From Aliivibrio sifiae (GTDB lineage Bacteria > Pseudomonadota > Gammaproteobacteria > Enterobacterales > Vibrionaceae), in the NCBI RefSeq assembly GCF_002954705.1, contig NZ_MSCO01000001.1, positions 698,257-762,256 on the forward strand: DNA of 64,000 bases, in the 5' to 3' direction. Below, in pieces: positions 11,372 to 20,352 of this stretch. The position numbers were made by a program, and so were the translations under genes. Every line of letters starts with the position of its first letter. Position 1 is the stretch's first letter. Under the pieces are notes generated by a model. The model was not told the origin of the DNA. It searched no databases and saw only the letters and a program-made list of their open reading frames with translations.

Positions 11372-12184
11372 TTAGTTAGAGCTTAGAGATGGTGCTGTTT
11401 TTGCGTGTGTTAGATATAAAGGAACACACGTAAAGATAAGGCCACCAACTAGGTTACCTAGAATGGTTGGGATAAGGTTGAAGTTCAACCAAGTTGCAAT
11501 AGTAAAGTCAGCACCTAGCATCATACCTAGTGGGAATAGGAACATGTTTACAACAGCATGTTCAAAAACTAATGCAAAGAAAATGAAGATTGGAAGCCAC
11601 ATTGCAGCAATCTTGCCAGCAACAGTACGAGCTGACATGTTACCAATTACACCCAAGCAAACCATTAGGTTACAAAGAATACCTTTAACAAAAACAGTGA
11701 TCCAACCATTCATGCCATGTGCTTCATAACCTGAAGTTCGAGCAGTTGCCGCAGCAATGAACTTTTGACCTACCGCTCCAGGTTCAATACTAAAATTCAT
11801 CGTAAATGTTAGTGCAACAAGAAAAGCAACAAGTAGAGAGCCTAGAAGATTGCCAAGACCAACATAGCCCCAACAACGTAGGATTCGGCCCCAAGTTACT
11901 CCTGGACGATTATCAAATTTTGCTAGTGGAGCAAGACCAAATACACCGGTTAATAGGTCGTAGCCCATTAAACTAAGAATACAAAAACCAACAGGGAAGA
12001 CTAGAGCACCTACAAGTCCAATGCCTGTTTGTGTTATTGCTGTAATTGCAACAACAACGGCTAAAGAAAGGATAATACCAGCCATAGTGCCGCGCAATAT
12101 CAGGTCTCGAGTTCCTGTTTTGATTTTCGCTTCACCAACATCGATCATAGTTTGAACAATTTCTACAGGTTTTAAAGCAGACAT
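11372..12184 (-). CDS. nirC: Formate/nitrite transporter family channel, probable nitrite channel NirC
   Basis: This 270-residue FNT protein has about six membrane helices. FNT hallmarks include LRGTMAGIILSL near the N-terminus, the GNLLGSLLVAFL region and the C-terminal NLIPTILGNLVGGLIF. The location directly after nirBD assigns it to nitrite import rather than formate. AAGGG stands eight bases before the ATG. A 7-base sequence repeated three times lies just upstream (12203-12223). Formate specificity cannot be excluded from sequence alone. Confidence 0.9.
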   Translation of the reverse strand: MSALKPVEIVQTMIDVGEAKIKTGTRDLILRGTMAGIILSLAVVVAITAITQTGIGLVGALVFPVGFCILSLMGYDLLTGVFGLAPLAKFDNRPGVTWGRILRCWGYVGLGNLLGSLLVAFLVALTFTMNFSIEPGAVGQKFIAAATARTSGYEAHGMNGWITVFVKGILCNLMVCLGVIGNMSARTVAGKIAAMWLPIFIFFALVFEHAVVNMFLFPLGMMLGADFTIATWLNFNLIPTILGNLVGGLIFTCVPLYLTHAKTAPSLSSN

Positions 12185-12202
12185 AAATGTGCCCTTACAA
12201 AA

Positions 12203-12223
12203 AGTTAAAAGTTAAAAGTTAAA
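12203..12223. repeat. Three-copy heptamer tandem repeat (AGTTAAA) upstream of nirC
   Basis: Three exact head-to-tail copies of AGTTAAA are followed by a partial copy. On the minus strand they lie about 20-40 bases before the nirC ATG, directly in front of its Shine-Dalgarno sequence. A copy-number change would alter leader length without affecting a reading frame. Confidence 0.85.
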
Positions 12224-12234
12224 ATTGGATAGGA

Positions 12235-12286
12235 AAGGGCTCTAATCATTATTTATTATCAACAATATGAAACTAGAACCCTTGAA
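12235..12286 (-). other. Long-loop hairpin between nirD and nirC
   Basis: AAGGGCTCTA and TAGAACCCTT pair at nine of ten positions around a loop of about 32 bases. It may stabilise or trim the nirBD part of the message, or weakly attenuate transcription into nirC. No T-run follows, so it is unlikely to be a full terminator. Confidence 0.4.
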
Positions 12287-12296
12287 CTATCAAATC

Positions 12297-12626
12297 TTAT
12301 ACAGCGATCTCTACTGAGCCTTTTATTACACGAGCGTTATATGTTTTTATATTAAATTGCTCGTTTTCCATGCAGACACCAGTTGTTAGATTGAAACGCT
12401 GTTTTTTCAGTGGGCTTGCTACCCAAAGTTCACCTTGGTGCTCAACAATCAAACCTCGTGATAATACATTTGCTTGGAAGTAAGGATCTGTATTGCTGAT
12501 TGCGAGTACTTCTTCGCCTTGAGTTGGGCGAAATACTGCAACTTGTTCACCATTAACTAGAGCACAAACACCAGTACCCGGAACAATATCTTCTAGCTGA
12601 CAGATTTTTACGAATTTAGAAGCCAT
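12297..12626 (-). CDS. nirD: Nitrite reductase (NADH) small subunit NirD
   Basis: NirD is the 109-residue small subunit of the cytoplasmic NADH-dependent nitrite reductase. It has a Rieske-like fold (GTGVCALVNGEQVAVFRP...ISNTDPYFQANVLSRG) but lacks the Cys-His cluster ligands, as usual in this family. It follows nirB by 17 bases and shares its operon. Confidence 0.95.
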   Translation of the reverse strand: MASKFVKICQLEDIVPGTGVCALVNGEQVAVFRPTQGEEVLAISNTDPYFQANVLSRGLIVEHQGELWVASPLKKQRFNLTTGVCMENEQFNIKTYNARVIKGSVEIAV

Positions 12627-12643
12627 GATTAATTCTCTCGCTC

Positions 12644-15205
12644 TTACTCAGTTGCTGCTACGTGTAGGATGTTACCCTTTGCTTCAGGGTGTTTTTCCGT
12701 AAAGCTTGCTGGACGGTGTTGTTGACGACCATCCGTAACGAACATAACGTTGTTATCACGGTCATCCGCATTAATGAAGTGAGCAAAACGTTTTAGTTGA
12801 GCTTCATCATTGATTGTGTCTGTCCATTCACATGCGAAGTTATTTACTAAGCTAGCAACATCGCTTTCAAGCTGCTCATTAATACCTAGTTTGTTATCAA
12901 CAATTACTTCACGTAGGTAGTCAACACCACCTTCAAGGTTATCCATCCATACAGACGTACGTTGTAGTGGTGCTGCAGTACGAATGTAGAACATCATGAA
13001 GCGGTCGATGTATTTGATTAATGTTTCTTGGTCTAAGTCGCTTGCTAATAGGTCTGCGTGACGAGGTTTCATACCACCGTTACCACATACATACATGTTC
13101 CAACCAGCATCTGTTGCGATAATACCTAAATCTTTACCTTGTGCTTCAGCACATTCACGCGTACAGCCAGATACACCAAACTTCATTTTATGAGGAGTCC
13201 GAATACCTTTGTAACGATTCTCGATCATTACGCCTAGACCAACAGAGTCTTGAACGCCGTAACGACACCAAGTTGAACCAACACATGTCTTAGCCATACG
13301 AAGTGCTTTTGCGTAGGCTTGACCCGTTTCGTAACCTGCAGCGATTAACTTCTTCCAGATTGCTGGTAAGTCATCTTTTTGAGCACCAAACAGACCGATA
13401 CGTTGTGCCCCTGTAATTTTGGTATACAAGTTGTATTCAGCCGCAACATCAGCAAGAACGCTAAGTGCTTGAGGTGTTACTTCACCGCCCGCCATACGAG
13501 GAATAACAGAGTAAGTGCCGTCTTTTTGGATGTTACCTAGGAAGTTATCGTTGGTGTCGTGCAGTTTTACTAACTCTGGCTTAAGGATGTGTTCACCCCA
13601 GCATGAAGCAAGAATAGAACCCGCTAGAGGCTTGCATACTTCACAGCCGTAGCCTTTACCGTATTTCTCTAGTAACTCATCGAATGTTTTGATTTCTTCG
13701 ATGCGGATCAGGTGGAAAAGCTCTTGGCGAGAGTAAGCAAAGTGCTCACATACATCGCTTTTCACTTCGATACCAGATTTAGCTAACTCTGCATTAAGAA
13801 CGGAAGTTACCAGAGGGATACAACCCCCACAGCCCGTACCCGCTCCAGTAACCGCCTTAATGTCTGCCATTGTGTGATGGCCATCTGCAACTGCTTGAGC
13901 AATTTTGCCTTTAGTTACATCGAAACATGAACAGATAACTGCTGTTTCAGGTAATGAGTCAGCACCTAATGATGGCTTTTCTGCGCCAGCATGAGCAGGA
14001 AGAATTAATAGATCAGGGTGTTCAGGAAGATCAATGTCATTAAGTTTAAGTTGAAGTAAATCGCCATAATCAGACGTATCTCCGACCATTACTGCACCAA
14101 GCAGTTTTTTTCCGTCTTCAGAAACGATAATGCGCTTGTAGACTTCTTGCTCTTCGTTTTGGTAAACGTAGCTTTTACAGCCAGGAGTTCGACCATTTGC
14201 GTCACCAATGGAACCTACTTTTACGCCAAGCAGTTTCAACTTAGCACTCATGTCAGCGCCTTCAAATACACTGTCGTTACCTAATAAATGGTCAACAGCA
14301 ACCGTCGCCATTTTATAGCCAGGAGCAACCAAACCATAGAAAGCACGATTCCAAGAAGCACACTCACCAATAGCATAGATATTACTATCTGTTGTTTGGC
14401 AGTTATTGTTGATTTCAACGCCACCGCGAGGTGCAACACCTAAACCCATTTGATGAGCTAATTTGTCTTGAGGACGAATACCAGCAGAAAATACGATGAA
14501 ATCAGTTTCAAGTTCAGTACCATCAGCAAAGCGCATTACATTACGAGCGTCTTTACCTTCAGGAGCGATTTCAAGTGTGTTTTTACTGGTATGAACTTGA
14601 ACACCCATGCGCTCAATTTTATTGCGTAGTTGCAAACCGCCTTGTTGATCCAACTGCTCAGCCATTAGTACTGGCGCAAACTCAACAACGTGAGTCGTTA
14701 CGCCTAATGCTTTAAGCGCACCAGCAGCTTCAAGGCCAAGTAAGCCACCACCAATTACAACACCGCTTTTACTGTTTTTAGCCGTCGCTTCGATAGATTT
14801 AAGATCTTCAATAGTACGATACACAAAGCAGTCTTTACTTTCGTTACCTTTAATCGGTGGAACAAATGGGAAAGATCCGGTTGCAAGAACCAGTTTGTCG
14901 TATTGAATTTCACGACCAGTACTTGAGTAAACGACTTGTTTTTCACGATTGATATTAATAGCGCGTTCGCCAAGTAATACATTAATACCGTGTTTTTCGT
15001 AGAAACCTTCTTTTACAAGAGAAAGTTCATCAGCAGTATGATGAGAGAAGTATGAAGAAAGGTGAACACGATCATATGCGATACGTGGCTCTTCACAAAA
15101 TACAGTAACATCCATATTTTGAACATCGGTTTTATCGACTAAATCTTCGATATAGCGATGACCAACCATGCCATTACCGATGATGACTAACTTCATCTTG
15201 CTCAT
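12644..15205 (-). CDS. nirB: Nitrite reductase (NADH) large subunit NirB
   Basis: NirB reduces nitrite to ammonium in the cytoplasm, using FAD, iron-sulfur clusters and siroheme. The 853-residue protein starts MSKMKLVIIGNGMVGHRYIE, with AGGA six bases before the ATG at 15205. Domains in order: FAD/NADH-binding (1-~410); BFD-type [2Fe-2S] domain with CSCFDVTKG and GTGCGGC motifs (~420-480); then the nitrite/sulfite reductase core. The [4Fe-4S]-siroheme Cys ligands are in GSTWCRYG and SGCTRECAEA. It heads nirBDC-cobA and is probably induced by FNR in anaerobiosis and by a Nar regulator (sites at 15264 and 15292). Confidence 0.97.
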   Translation of the reverse strand: MSKMKLVIIGNGMVGHRYIEDLVDKTDVQNMDVTVFCEEPRIAYDRVHLSSYFSHHTADELSLVKEGFYEKHGINVLLGERAININREKQVVYSSTGREIQYDKLVLATGSFPFVPPIKGNESKDCFVYRTIEDLKSIEATAKNSKSGVVIGGGLLGLEAAGALKALGVTTHVVEFAPVLMAEQLDQQGGLQLRNKIERMGVQVHTSKNTLEIAPEGKDARNVMRFADGTELETDFIVFSAGIRPQDKLAHQMGLGVAPRGGVEINNNCQTTDSNIYAIGECASWNRAFYGLVAPGYKMATVAVDHLLGNDSVFEGADMSAKLKLLGVKVGSIGDANGRTPGCKSYVYQNEEQEVYKRIIVSEDGKKLLGAVMVGDTSDYGDLLQLKLNDIDLPEHPDLLILPAHAGAEKPSLGADSLPETAVICSCFDVTKGKIAQAVADGHHTMADIKAVTGAGTGCGGCIPLVTSVLNAELAKSGIEVKSDVCEHFAYSRQELFHLIRIEEIKTFDELLEKYGKGYGCEVCKPLAGSILASCWGEHILKPELVKLHDTNDNFLGNIQKDGTYSVIPRMAGGEVTPQALSVLADVAAEYNLYTKITGAQRIGLFGAQKDDLPAIWKKLIAAGYETGQAYAKALRMAKTCVGSTWCRYGVQDSVGLGVMIENRYKGIRTPHKMKFGVSGCTRECAEAQGKDLGIIATDAGWNMYVCGNGGMKPRHADLLASDLDQETLIKYIDRFMMFYIRTAAPLQRTSVWMDNLEGGVDYLREVIVDNKLGINEQLESDVASLVNNFACEWTDTINDEAQLKRFAHFINADDRDNNVMFVTDGRQQHRPASFTEKHPEAKGNILHVAATE

Positions 15206-15263
15206 AAGAATTCCTATTATCATTGATATGTATATATGATGAATTATGAATGAATATGTCGAT

Positions 15264-15277
15264 ATGATGTGGATCAA
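15264..15277 (-). promoter_or_regulatory. FNR-binding site of the nirB promoter
   Basis: On the minus strand TTGATCCACATCAT matches the FNR consensus TTGAT-N4-ATCAA at nine of ten positions. It is 59-72 bases before the nirB ATG, consistent with centring near -41.5. The -10 element is not obvious; CATCAT or nearby ATAT-rich sequence could serve. Confidence 0.75.
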
Positions 15278-15291
15278 TTACGAAATGAAAC

Positions 15292-15306
15292 TACTCCAAA
15301 GAGGTA
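15292..15306 (-). promoter_or_regulatory. Candidate NarL/NarP-type site upstream of nirB
   Basis: On the minus strand TACCTCT and TGGAGTA form an inverted pair of heptamers; the first fits TACYYMT fully and the second its complement at six of seven. The centre is about 28 bases upstream of the FNR-site centre, the spacing known at E. coli nirB. The gap is one base shorter than the classic 7-2-7 arrangement. Confidence 0.5.
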
Positions 15307-15440
15307 GTTCTAAGGTGGTATTAGACTTTATATCTAATAATTCAATGAGTTATTTGTAGCACGTAGCTTTTGTTTGTGGTTTTTTACAAAGTTTGAAAGG
15401 ATATCCGGAAATTTAAGCTGTTTATGGATAAAAATCTGAA

Positions 15441-15481
15441 AAAAAAAGACAGAATATGAAGTTCACATACTGTCTTTTTTT
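15441..15481 (-). terminator. Terminator of the chemoreceptor gene
   Basis: The stem AAAAAAAGACAG/CTGTCTTTTTTT encloses an inner TATG/CATA stem. Long A and T runs on either side would allow function in both directions. It lies 23 bases past the chemoreceptor stop codon. Confidence 0.8.
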
Positions 15482-15503
15482 GTTAATTAATGAAATAAAA
15501 TAA

Positions 15504-17378
15504 TTATAGTTTAAATCTATCGATCTCTTGTTTTAGTTCATTAGATAACTCTGAAAGTTCAGAGGCTTGAATTACTGATTGTTTCGTTTCTTCCGTTAGC
15601 TCATTTGACACATTGCGAACTGCTTCTGTATTACGAGTAATTTCTTCAGTTACTGATGATTGCTCTTCAGCAGCGGCTGCAATTTGTGCAGCCATGTCGC
15701 TGATTTGAGTTACCGAGTTTGTAATTTGAAGTAGGCTAGCTGATGCCGATTGAGCATCTTCTACACTGGTGTTTGCCAAATTCTGGCTATCTTCCATTAT
15801 ACCTACCGCTTTTTGAGTCGTGCCTTGTAGTGCCTCAATCATTTGTTGAATTTCCTGAGTTGAAGCGTGAGTTCGTTGACTTAAGATACGAACTTCATCA
15901 GCAACGACAGCAAAACCACGGCCTTGTTCACCAGCACGAGCGGCTTCGATTGCTGCGTTTAATGCCAATAAGTTAGTTTGTTCGGCGATGTTCTGAATCG
16001 TTGAAAGGATAGTGTTAATGTTTTGTGCGTTGTGGTGGAGCTCTTCAATTACACCAGTTGCGGTTTCAACTTCTTTTGCTAGGTTATCAATAGAGTGTTG
16101 GCTTTGGCTTACTTGTTCGGCACCGTGGTTTGATGCACTTACAGTTTGCTCTGCAGTTTGAGCTGTATTGTCAGCATTACCAGCGATTTCTTGTGTAGCA
16201 GCTGCCATTTCATTAATTGCAGTTGCTACCATGTTAATCTCATCCATTTGATGTTGGATGCGAACATTACGCTCTTCAGCACTTTCTGCTGTTGAGTTAG
16301 CTTGGTTGGCAAGAGTGATAGAAATGCTACGTAGGCGACATACCATTGAGTGCATGTTACCCACAAAAGTATTGAAATTAGTTGCTAATTGACCCACTTC
16401 ATCATTACTGTTTGGTTCTAAGCGCTGAGTTAAATCGCCTTCGCCTGAAGATATTTCAGCAAGCGCATCTGATACTCGAAGTAAATCTCGGAATAGAATA
16501 TTCACCAGAATAGTGACACCAATAGCAACCACCACGGTTAGTACAATACTAAGTAGAATAATTTCACGAAGCAGAGCTGCGTGAGCGGCTTCTTCTGTTG
16601 CTTGCGTCATCTCAACAGCAAATGTCCAATTGGTGTTCGGTACTTTTGCGAAGTAAATCAGCTTAGTGTCACCATTGATTTCGGCAACATCGATGCGTTT
16701 TAGAGAGATAGATTCTTGGATACTTTGTGGTGTCATATCAGAGAAGTAGCGGTTTACCTCTTTTTTGATCAGTGATTTATTTGGATGAGCTAAAAAAGTC
16801 CCATCACTGTCAATCAGCATAGTAATAGTATCTTTACCTGCATCAAGGCTAATTACATCAGCAATTAATTGGTCAATAAGAACATCGGCACCAATTACGC
16901 CTAAAAAAGTTCCGTTTTTATATATTGGTTCTGCGATGGTTACGAGGAGAGATTGAGTAATCGCATCTTGATATGATGAGGTAATGATTTGTTTGTTTTC
17001 ACGCTGTGCTTCTTGATACCAAGGGCGTTGACGAGGGTCATAATCGGCACGATTTCTTTCTGGATGAGAGCGGTACATATCACCTTGAGGAGTTCCAAAG
17101 AAAATATCATCAAACCCACCAGCTTTACGGCTAAGCTGTAAGAAAGAAACAATGTCATTTTCTTGGGTGTGTTCATTAGTCGCATGAGCGATTTCAGCTT
17201 TAATAGAGATCCAATTTGAAATCCCAGTTGTTGCCGCTGAAGTAACACTTTCTGCTCGAGAGTATACACCGTTGCGGGTCTGTTCAAAAAGTTGGTTTGA
17301 AGAAAGCCAAGTTAAGGCTGATGCAGTAATAACAACAGCGAGTACACTTGCGCCTATTAGCTTATGTTTTAGTTTCAT
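15504..17378 (-). CDS. Methyl-accepting chemotaxis protein with dCache sensor domain
   Basis: This 624-residue chemoreceptor has an N-terminal membrane helix (residues ~8-27). A periplasmic dCache_1-type sensor follows (~30-270; typical [13 protein letters not shown] and [11 protein letters not shown] motifs), then a second membrane helix (~272-296), HAMP, and a long coiled-coil signalling domain. The hairpin tip [20 protein letters not shown] is the conserved CheA/CheW contact region. DPRQRPWYQ is typical of dCache receptors, many of which bind amino acids or other small amines or acids. The ligand cannot be deduced here. It is monocistronic, with its own terminator. Confidence 0.93.
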   Translation of the reverse strand: MKLKHKLIGASVLAVVITASALTWLSSNQLFEQTRNGVYSRAESVTSAATTGISNWISIKAEIAHATNEHTQENDIVSFLQLSRKAGGFDDIFFGTPQGDMYRSHPERNRADYDPRQRPWYQEAQRENKQIITSSYQDAITQSLLVTIAEPIYKNGTFLGVIGADVLIDQLIADVISLDAGKDTITMLIDSDGTFLAHPNKSLIKKEVNRYFSDMTPQSIQESISLKRIDVAEINGDTKLIYFAKVPNTNWTFAVEMTQATEEAAHAALLREIILLSIVLTVVVAIGVTILVNILFRDLLRVSDALAEISSGEGDLTQRLEPNSNDEVGQLATNFNTFVGNMHSMVCRLRSISITLANQANSTAESAEERNVRIQHQMDEINMVATAINEMAAATQEIAGNADNTAQTAEQTVSASNHGAEQVSQSQHSIDNLAKEVETATGVIEELHHNAQNINTILSTIQNIAEQTNLLALNAAIEAARAGEQGRGFAVVADEVRILSQRTHASTQEIQQMIEALQGTTQKAVGIMEDSQNLANTSVEDAQSASASLLQITNSVTQISDMAAQIAAAAEEQSSVTEEITRNTEAVRNVSNELTEETKQSVIQASELSELSNELKQEIDRFKL

Positions 17379-17760
17379 AGTTTACCTAAGTCCGTGGATT
17401 CATGTTGCCATTATATTAGTTTGTAATATGGATTGCTTTACTAAGCACTGCTCTGGTTATCGGAAATAACCTACAAAACTTAATTAAAAATTGAATTTTT
17501 ATTATTTTTGCATTAATGAATTTTGTTTTTATTAAGCCGTGATTGATAGGTAAACGTTTGCTTTTTCTGTAAAATATTTAATTGTTTGTGATTTACTTTT
17601 TTTATTTATCCGTAATTTTTAGTGATCTAATAGACATATTTATGAGATCAATGTGAGAGTCCTACGTAATTCTTTTAAACTTGGTCAGGTTATTTGACAG
17701 GATTAATCAACAATTGATTTATTTGGTCTAGATCATTCTCTTTTGAATTAATGGTGAAAC
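17379..17760. other. Divergent intergenic region, chemoreceptor / nutA
   Basis: This AT-rich 382-base gap carries the promoters of both flanking genes. A TTGACA at 17694-17699 followed 18 bases later by TTTATT is a possible nutA promoter. I found no supported ORF, and no convincing CRP or Fur site. Confidence 0.4.
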
Positions 17761-19422
17761 ATGATGGAACGTCTTTCTCTAAAAACAGCGATTGCTGCGG
17801 CATTGGTAACGACTCTTGCTGGTTGTGCTACAACAACTGAACATGCGTGGCAAGAAGATACAACATATAAGCTAACGGTATTACACACGAACGATAACCA
17901 TGGTCGTTTTTGGCAAAATAAATACGGCGAATATGGCATGGCAGCACGTAAAACGCTGATCGATGAATTACGTGCTGAAGTTCAAGCAGAAGGTGGCAGT
18001 GTGCTTCTTCTTTCTGGCGGTGATATCAATACGGGTGTTCCAGAATCAGATCTTCAAGATGCTGAACCAGACTTTAAGGGTATGAATAAAATTGGATACG
18101 ATGCAATCGCATTAGGTAACCATGAATTTGATAACCCATTAGATGTTCTTCAAAAGCAAATTGATTGGGCTGAGTTCCCAATGTTGTCTGCAAATATCTA
18201 TGATAAAGAGACGGGCGAGCGTAAATACCAAGCTTATGAGATTTTTGAAAAACAAGGTCTAAAAATCGCCGTTGTTGGTTTTACAACTGAAGACACAGCA
18301 AAAATTGGTAACCCAGAATACATTGGTGATTTGGAGTTCAGAGATCCTAAATCTGAAGCGAAGCTTGTGATTGCAGAATTAGAAGCAAATGAAAAACCAG
18401 ATCTTATTTTTGCAGTAACTCATATGGGTCACTATGAGAATGGTCAACGTGGCATTAATGCGCCAGGCGATGTGGCTTTAGCTCGTTCACTTGAGCTAGG
18501 TGAGCTAGACATGATTGTGGGGGGGCACTCACAAGAGCCTGTTTGTATGGAAGGGCCTAATGTTGCGAAGAAAAATTTCACTCCGGGTGATGAATGTCAA
18601 CCAGACCAACAAAATGGTACTTGGATCGTTCAAGCGCACGAATGGGGTAAATACGTAGGTAAAGCCGATTTTGAATTCCGTAATGGTGAATTAGAAATGG
18701 TTAGCTACAATTTAATTCCTGTTAACTTGAAAAAGAAAGTGAAGATCGACGGTAAAAAACAGCGCGTCTTTATTCAAGACGAAATTGCACAAGATCCTGA
18801 GCTACTTGCATTCTTAACACCTTACCAAGAAAAAGGTCAAGGCCAGTTGAATGTGAAAATAGCATCCACTAACGGTAAGTTAGAAGGTGACCGTAATGTG
18901 GTTCGTTTTGAACAAACAAACTTAGGTCGTTTAATCGCTCAATCACATATGGAGCGCGCTAAAGCAGATTTCGCTGTTATGAATTCTGGTGGGGTACGTG
19001 ACTCTATTGAAGGTGGTGATGTAACTTATAAAGACGTATTAACGGTTCAGCCATTTGGTAACATCGTGACTTACGCTGATATGACAGGTAAAGAAGTATT
19101 AGATTACTTGAACGTTGTTGCAACAAAACCGATTGATTCTGGTGCTTACGCACAATTTGCTGGCATTAAAATGACAGTTGAGAATGGTAAAGTATCAAAT
19201 GTATTTATCGGTGGTAAACAATTACGTTTAGATAATACGTATCGCTTTACAGTACCAAGCTACAACGCTGCTGGTGGTGATGGTTACCCGAAAATCTCGG
19301 ATCACCCAGGCTATGTGAATACTGGCTTTGTTGATGCTGAAGTTCTTAAAGAGTTCTTAGAAACAAACAGCCCAATCGATGTGAACAAATTTGCACCTCG
19401 TGGTGAAATTACTTATAAGTAA
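17761..19422 (+). CDS. nutA: Lipoprotein 5'-nucleotidase NutA
   Basis: NutA hydrolyses extracellular nucleotides to nucleosides and phosphate so they can be imported. The 553-residue protein starts with a lipoprotein signal peptide ending in the lipobox LAGC (about residue 22), unlike soluble periplasmic UshA. The metallophosphatase domain shows HTNDNHGRFW, GGDINTG, GNHEFDN and VGGHSQEPVC. The C-terminal 5'-nucleotidase domain shows MNSGGVRDSI and the substrate-binding SYNAAGGDGYP. It closely resembles the chloride-dependent V. parahaemolyticus NutA. A second ATG directly follows the first. It is transcribed alone with a terminator at 19438. Confidence 0.95.
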   Translation: MMERLSLKTAIAAALVTTLAGCATTTEHAWQEDTTYKLTVLHTNDNHGRFWQNKYGEYGMAARKTLIDELRAEVQAEGGSVLLLSGGDINTGVPESDLQDAEPDFKGMNKIGYDAIALGNHEFDNPLDVLQKQIDWAEFPMLSANIYDKETGERKYQAYEIFEKQGLKIAVVGFTTEDTAKIGNPEYIGDLEFRDPKSEAKLVIAELEANEKPDLIFAVTHMGHYENGQRGINAPGDVALARSLELGELDMIVGGHSQEPVCMEGPNVAKKNFTPGDECQPDQQNGTWIVQAHEWGKYVGKADFEFRNGELEMVSYNLIPVNLKKKVKIDGKKQRVFIQDEIAQDPELLAFLTPYQEKGQGQLNVKIASTNGKLEGDRNVVRFEQTNLGRLIAQSHMERAKADFAVMNSGGVRDSIEGGDVTYKDVLTVQPFGNIVTYADMTGKEVLDYLNVVATKPIDSGAYAQFAGIKMTVENGKVSNVFIGGKQLRLDNTYRFTVPSYNAAGGDGYPKISDHPGYVNTGFVDAEVLKEFLETNSPIDVNKFAPRGEITYK

Positions 19423-19437
19423 TTATTAAAAGAAGAT

Positions 19438-19471
19438 AAGCCCCTAAATCGTTATATTTTTAGGGGCTTTT
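19438..19471 (+). terminator. Terminator of nutA
   Basis: The stem AAGCCCCTAAA/TTTAGGGGCTT, with a loop of about ten bases, is followed by TTTGTTT on the plus strand. Confidence 0.85.
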
Positions 19472-19533
19472 GTTTATCAATTCAACAGTTTGTTGTTTTT
19501 GTAAGCGAACGGAAAGAAAAAACAAAATAATAC

Positions 19534-19561
19534 TTGTCAAAAAATTCTCAGACAGTATTAT
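19534..19561 (+). promoter_or_regulatory. Promoter of tRNA-Pro
   Basis: The -35 box TTGTCA (19534-19539) and -10 box TATTAT (19556-19561) are 16 bases apart. A GC-rich discriminator AGCCCCC follows. The expected start is about 33 bases before the tRNA. Confidence 0.7.
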
Positions 19562-19600
19562 AGCCCCCGTTGACACGGACAAGTTCTTTGTTTAACAGCT

Positions 19601-19677
<77 letters not shown>

Positions 19678-19682
19678 CTTTT

Positions 19683-19716
19683 AAAAAAGCCGCATCAGAA
19701 ATGATGCGGCTTTTTT
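19683..19716 (+). terminator. Terminator of tRNA-Pro
   Basis: The perfect stem AAAAAAGCCGCATCA/TGATGCGGCTTTTTT, loop GAAA, is a textbook intrinsic terminator. Confidence 0.9.
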
Positions 19717-19841
19717 GCGTCTGTAATGTAAATGCTAATCACAGTAAGTAATAGTATTTCAACACAGTTATCGAGCATTTTAACCAGCTAGGACGATTAG
19801 TTATTTACTACGATTGGTATAACCATTTTATTTGAGAAATG

Positions 19842-19871
19842 AATAGGTATTGATAGCTATCAACACCTATT
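19842..19871. repeat. 30-base near-perfect palindrome downstream of copG
   Basis: The arms AATAGGTATTGATAG and CTATCAACACCTATT are complementary at 14 of 15 positions with no spacer. It lies 29 bases past the copG stop codon. As RNA it would be a hairpin at the end of the copA-copG message, although no clear T-run follows. As DNA it could be a protein-binding palindrome. Confidence 0.7.
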
Positions 19872-19880
19872 ATGCTTTAA

Positions 19881-19902
19881 AGACCCTAGACCCTAGACCC
19901 TA
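19881..19902. repeat. Three-copy heptamer tandem repeat (AGACCCT) at the copG stop codon
   Basis: Three exact copies of AGACCCT plus one further base run from 19881 to 19902. Read on the minus strand, the array (TAGGGTC units) begins with the copG stop codon TAG at 19900-19902. Slippage would therefore alter only the 3' untranslated region. Confidence 0.9.
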
Positions 19903-20334
19903 ATTATGTGTATTAAATAGTGCTAGCTTTCCATTTTCTTTAAATGCCACAACTTGGTATTTATCTTTCTTATCGCCATATTCCATACCCGGAGAACCCA
20001 TTGGCATGCCTGGAACAGCTAGGCCTTTAAAATCACGTGGGTCCGCTAAAAATTTCTTGATATCAGCAGCAGGGATATGTCCTTCAAATACATAACCATC
20101 AATAACAGCGGTATGACAAGAAGCAAGGCGGGGTTCGACACCTAGTTTTTCTTTAATTGGATTCATGTCTTCATGATCTTCTATTTTGACTGTAAATCCA
20201 TTTTCTTCCATATGTTCAACCCATTCGCTACAACAACCGCAGTAAGGTGATTTGTAAGTCATTACCTCAGTAGATGCGAACGCTGAAGAGCTAAATAAAA
20301 CGAAAGAAAAAAAAGCAAATTGAAGGTTTTTCAT
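19900..20334 (-). CDS. copG: Periplasmic copper-resistance protein CopG (DUF411)
   Basis: This DUF411 protein has 144 residues from the ATG at 20334 (a TTG five codons earlier has no better support). A signal peptide runs to about FASTEV. The mature part has the thioredoxin-like CGCC motif (SPYCGCCSEW), ASCHTAVIDGYVFEGHIPA and VPGMPMGSPGME, whose Cys, His and Met side chains bind copper in the CopG family. Vibrio cholerae CopG is a known copper-responsive, copper-binding periplasmic protein with a proposed redox role. It is the third gene of copA-peptide-copG, 18 bases after the peptide stop codon, and presumably CueR-regulated. Confidence 0.88.
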   Translation of the reverse strand: MKNLQFAFFSFVLFSSSAFASTEVMTYKSPYCGCCSEWVEHMEENGFTVKIEDHEDMNPIKEKLGVEPRLASCHTAVIDGYVFEGHIPAADIKKFLADPRDFKGLAVPGMPMGSPGMEYGDKKDKYQVVAFKENGKLALFNTHN

Positions 20335-20352
20335 AGTGGGTTTTCCCAAAGG

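Noticed and set aside
17640-17670. TGTGA upstream of nutA as a CRP site
   Set aside because: The second half-site is absent (CGTAA in place of TCACA).
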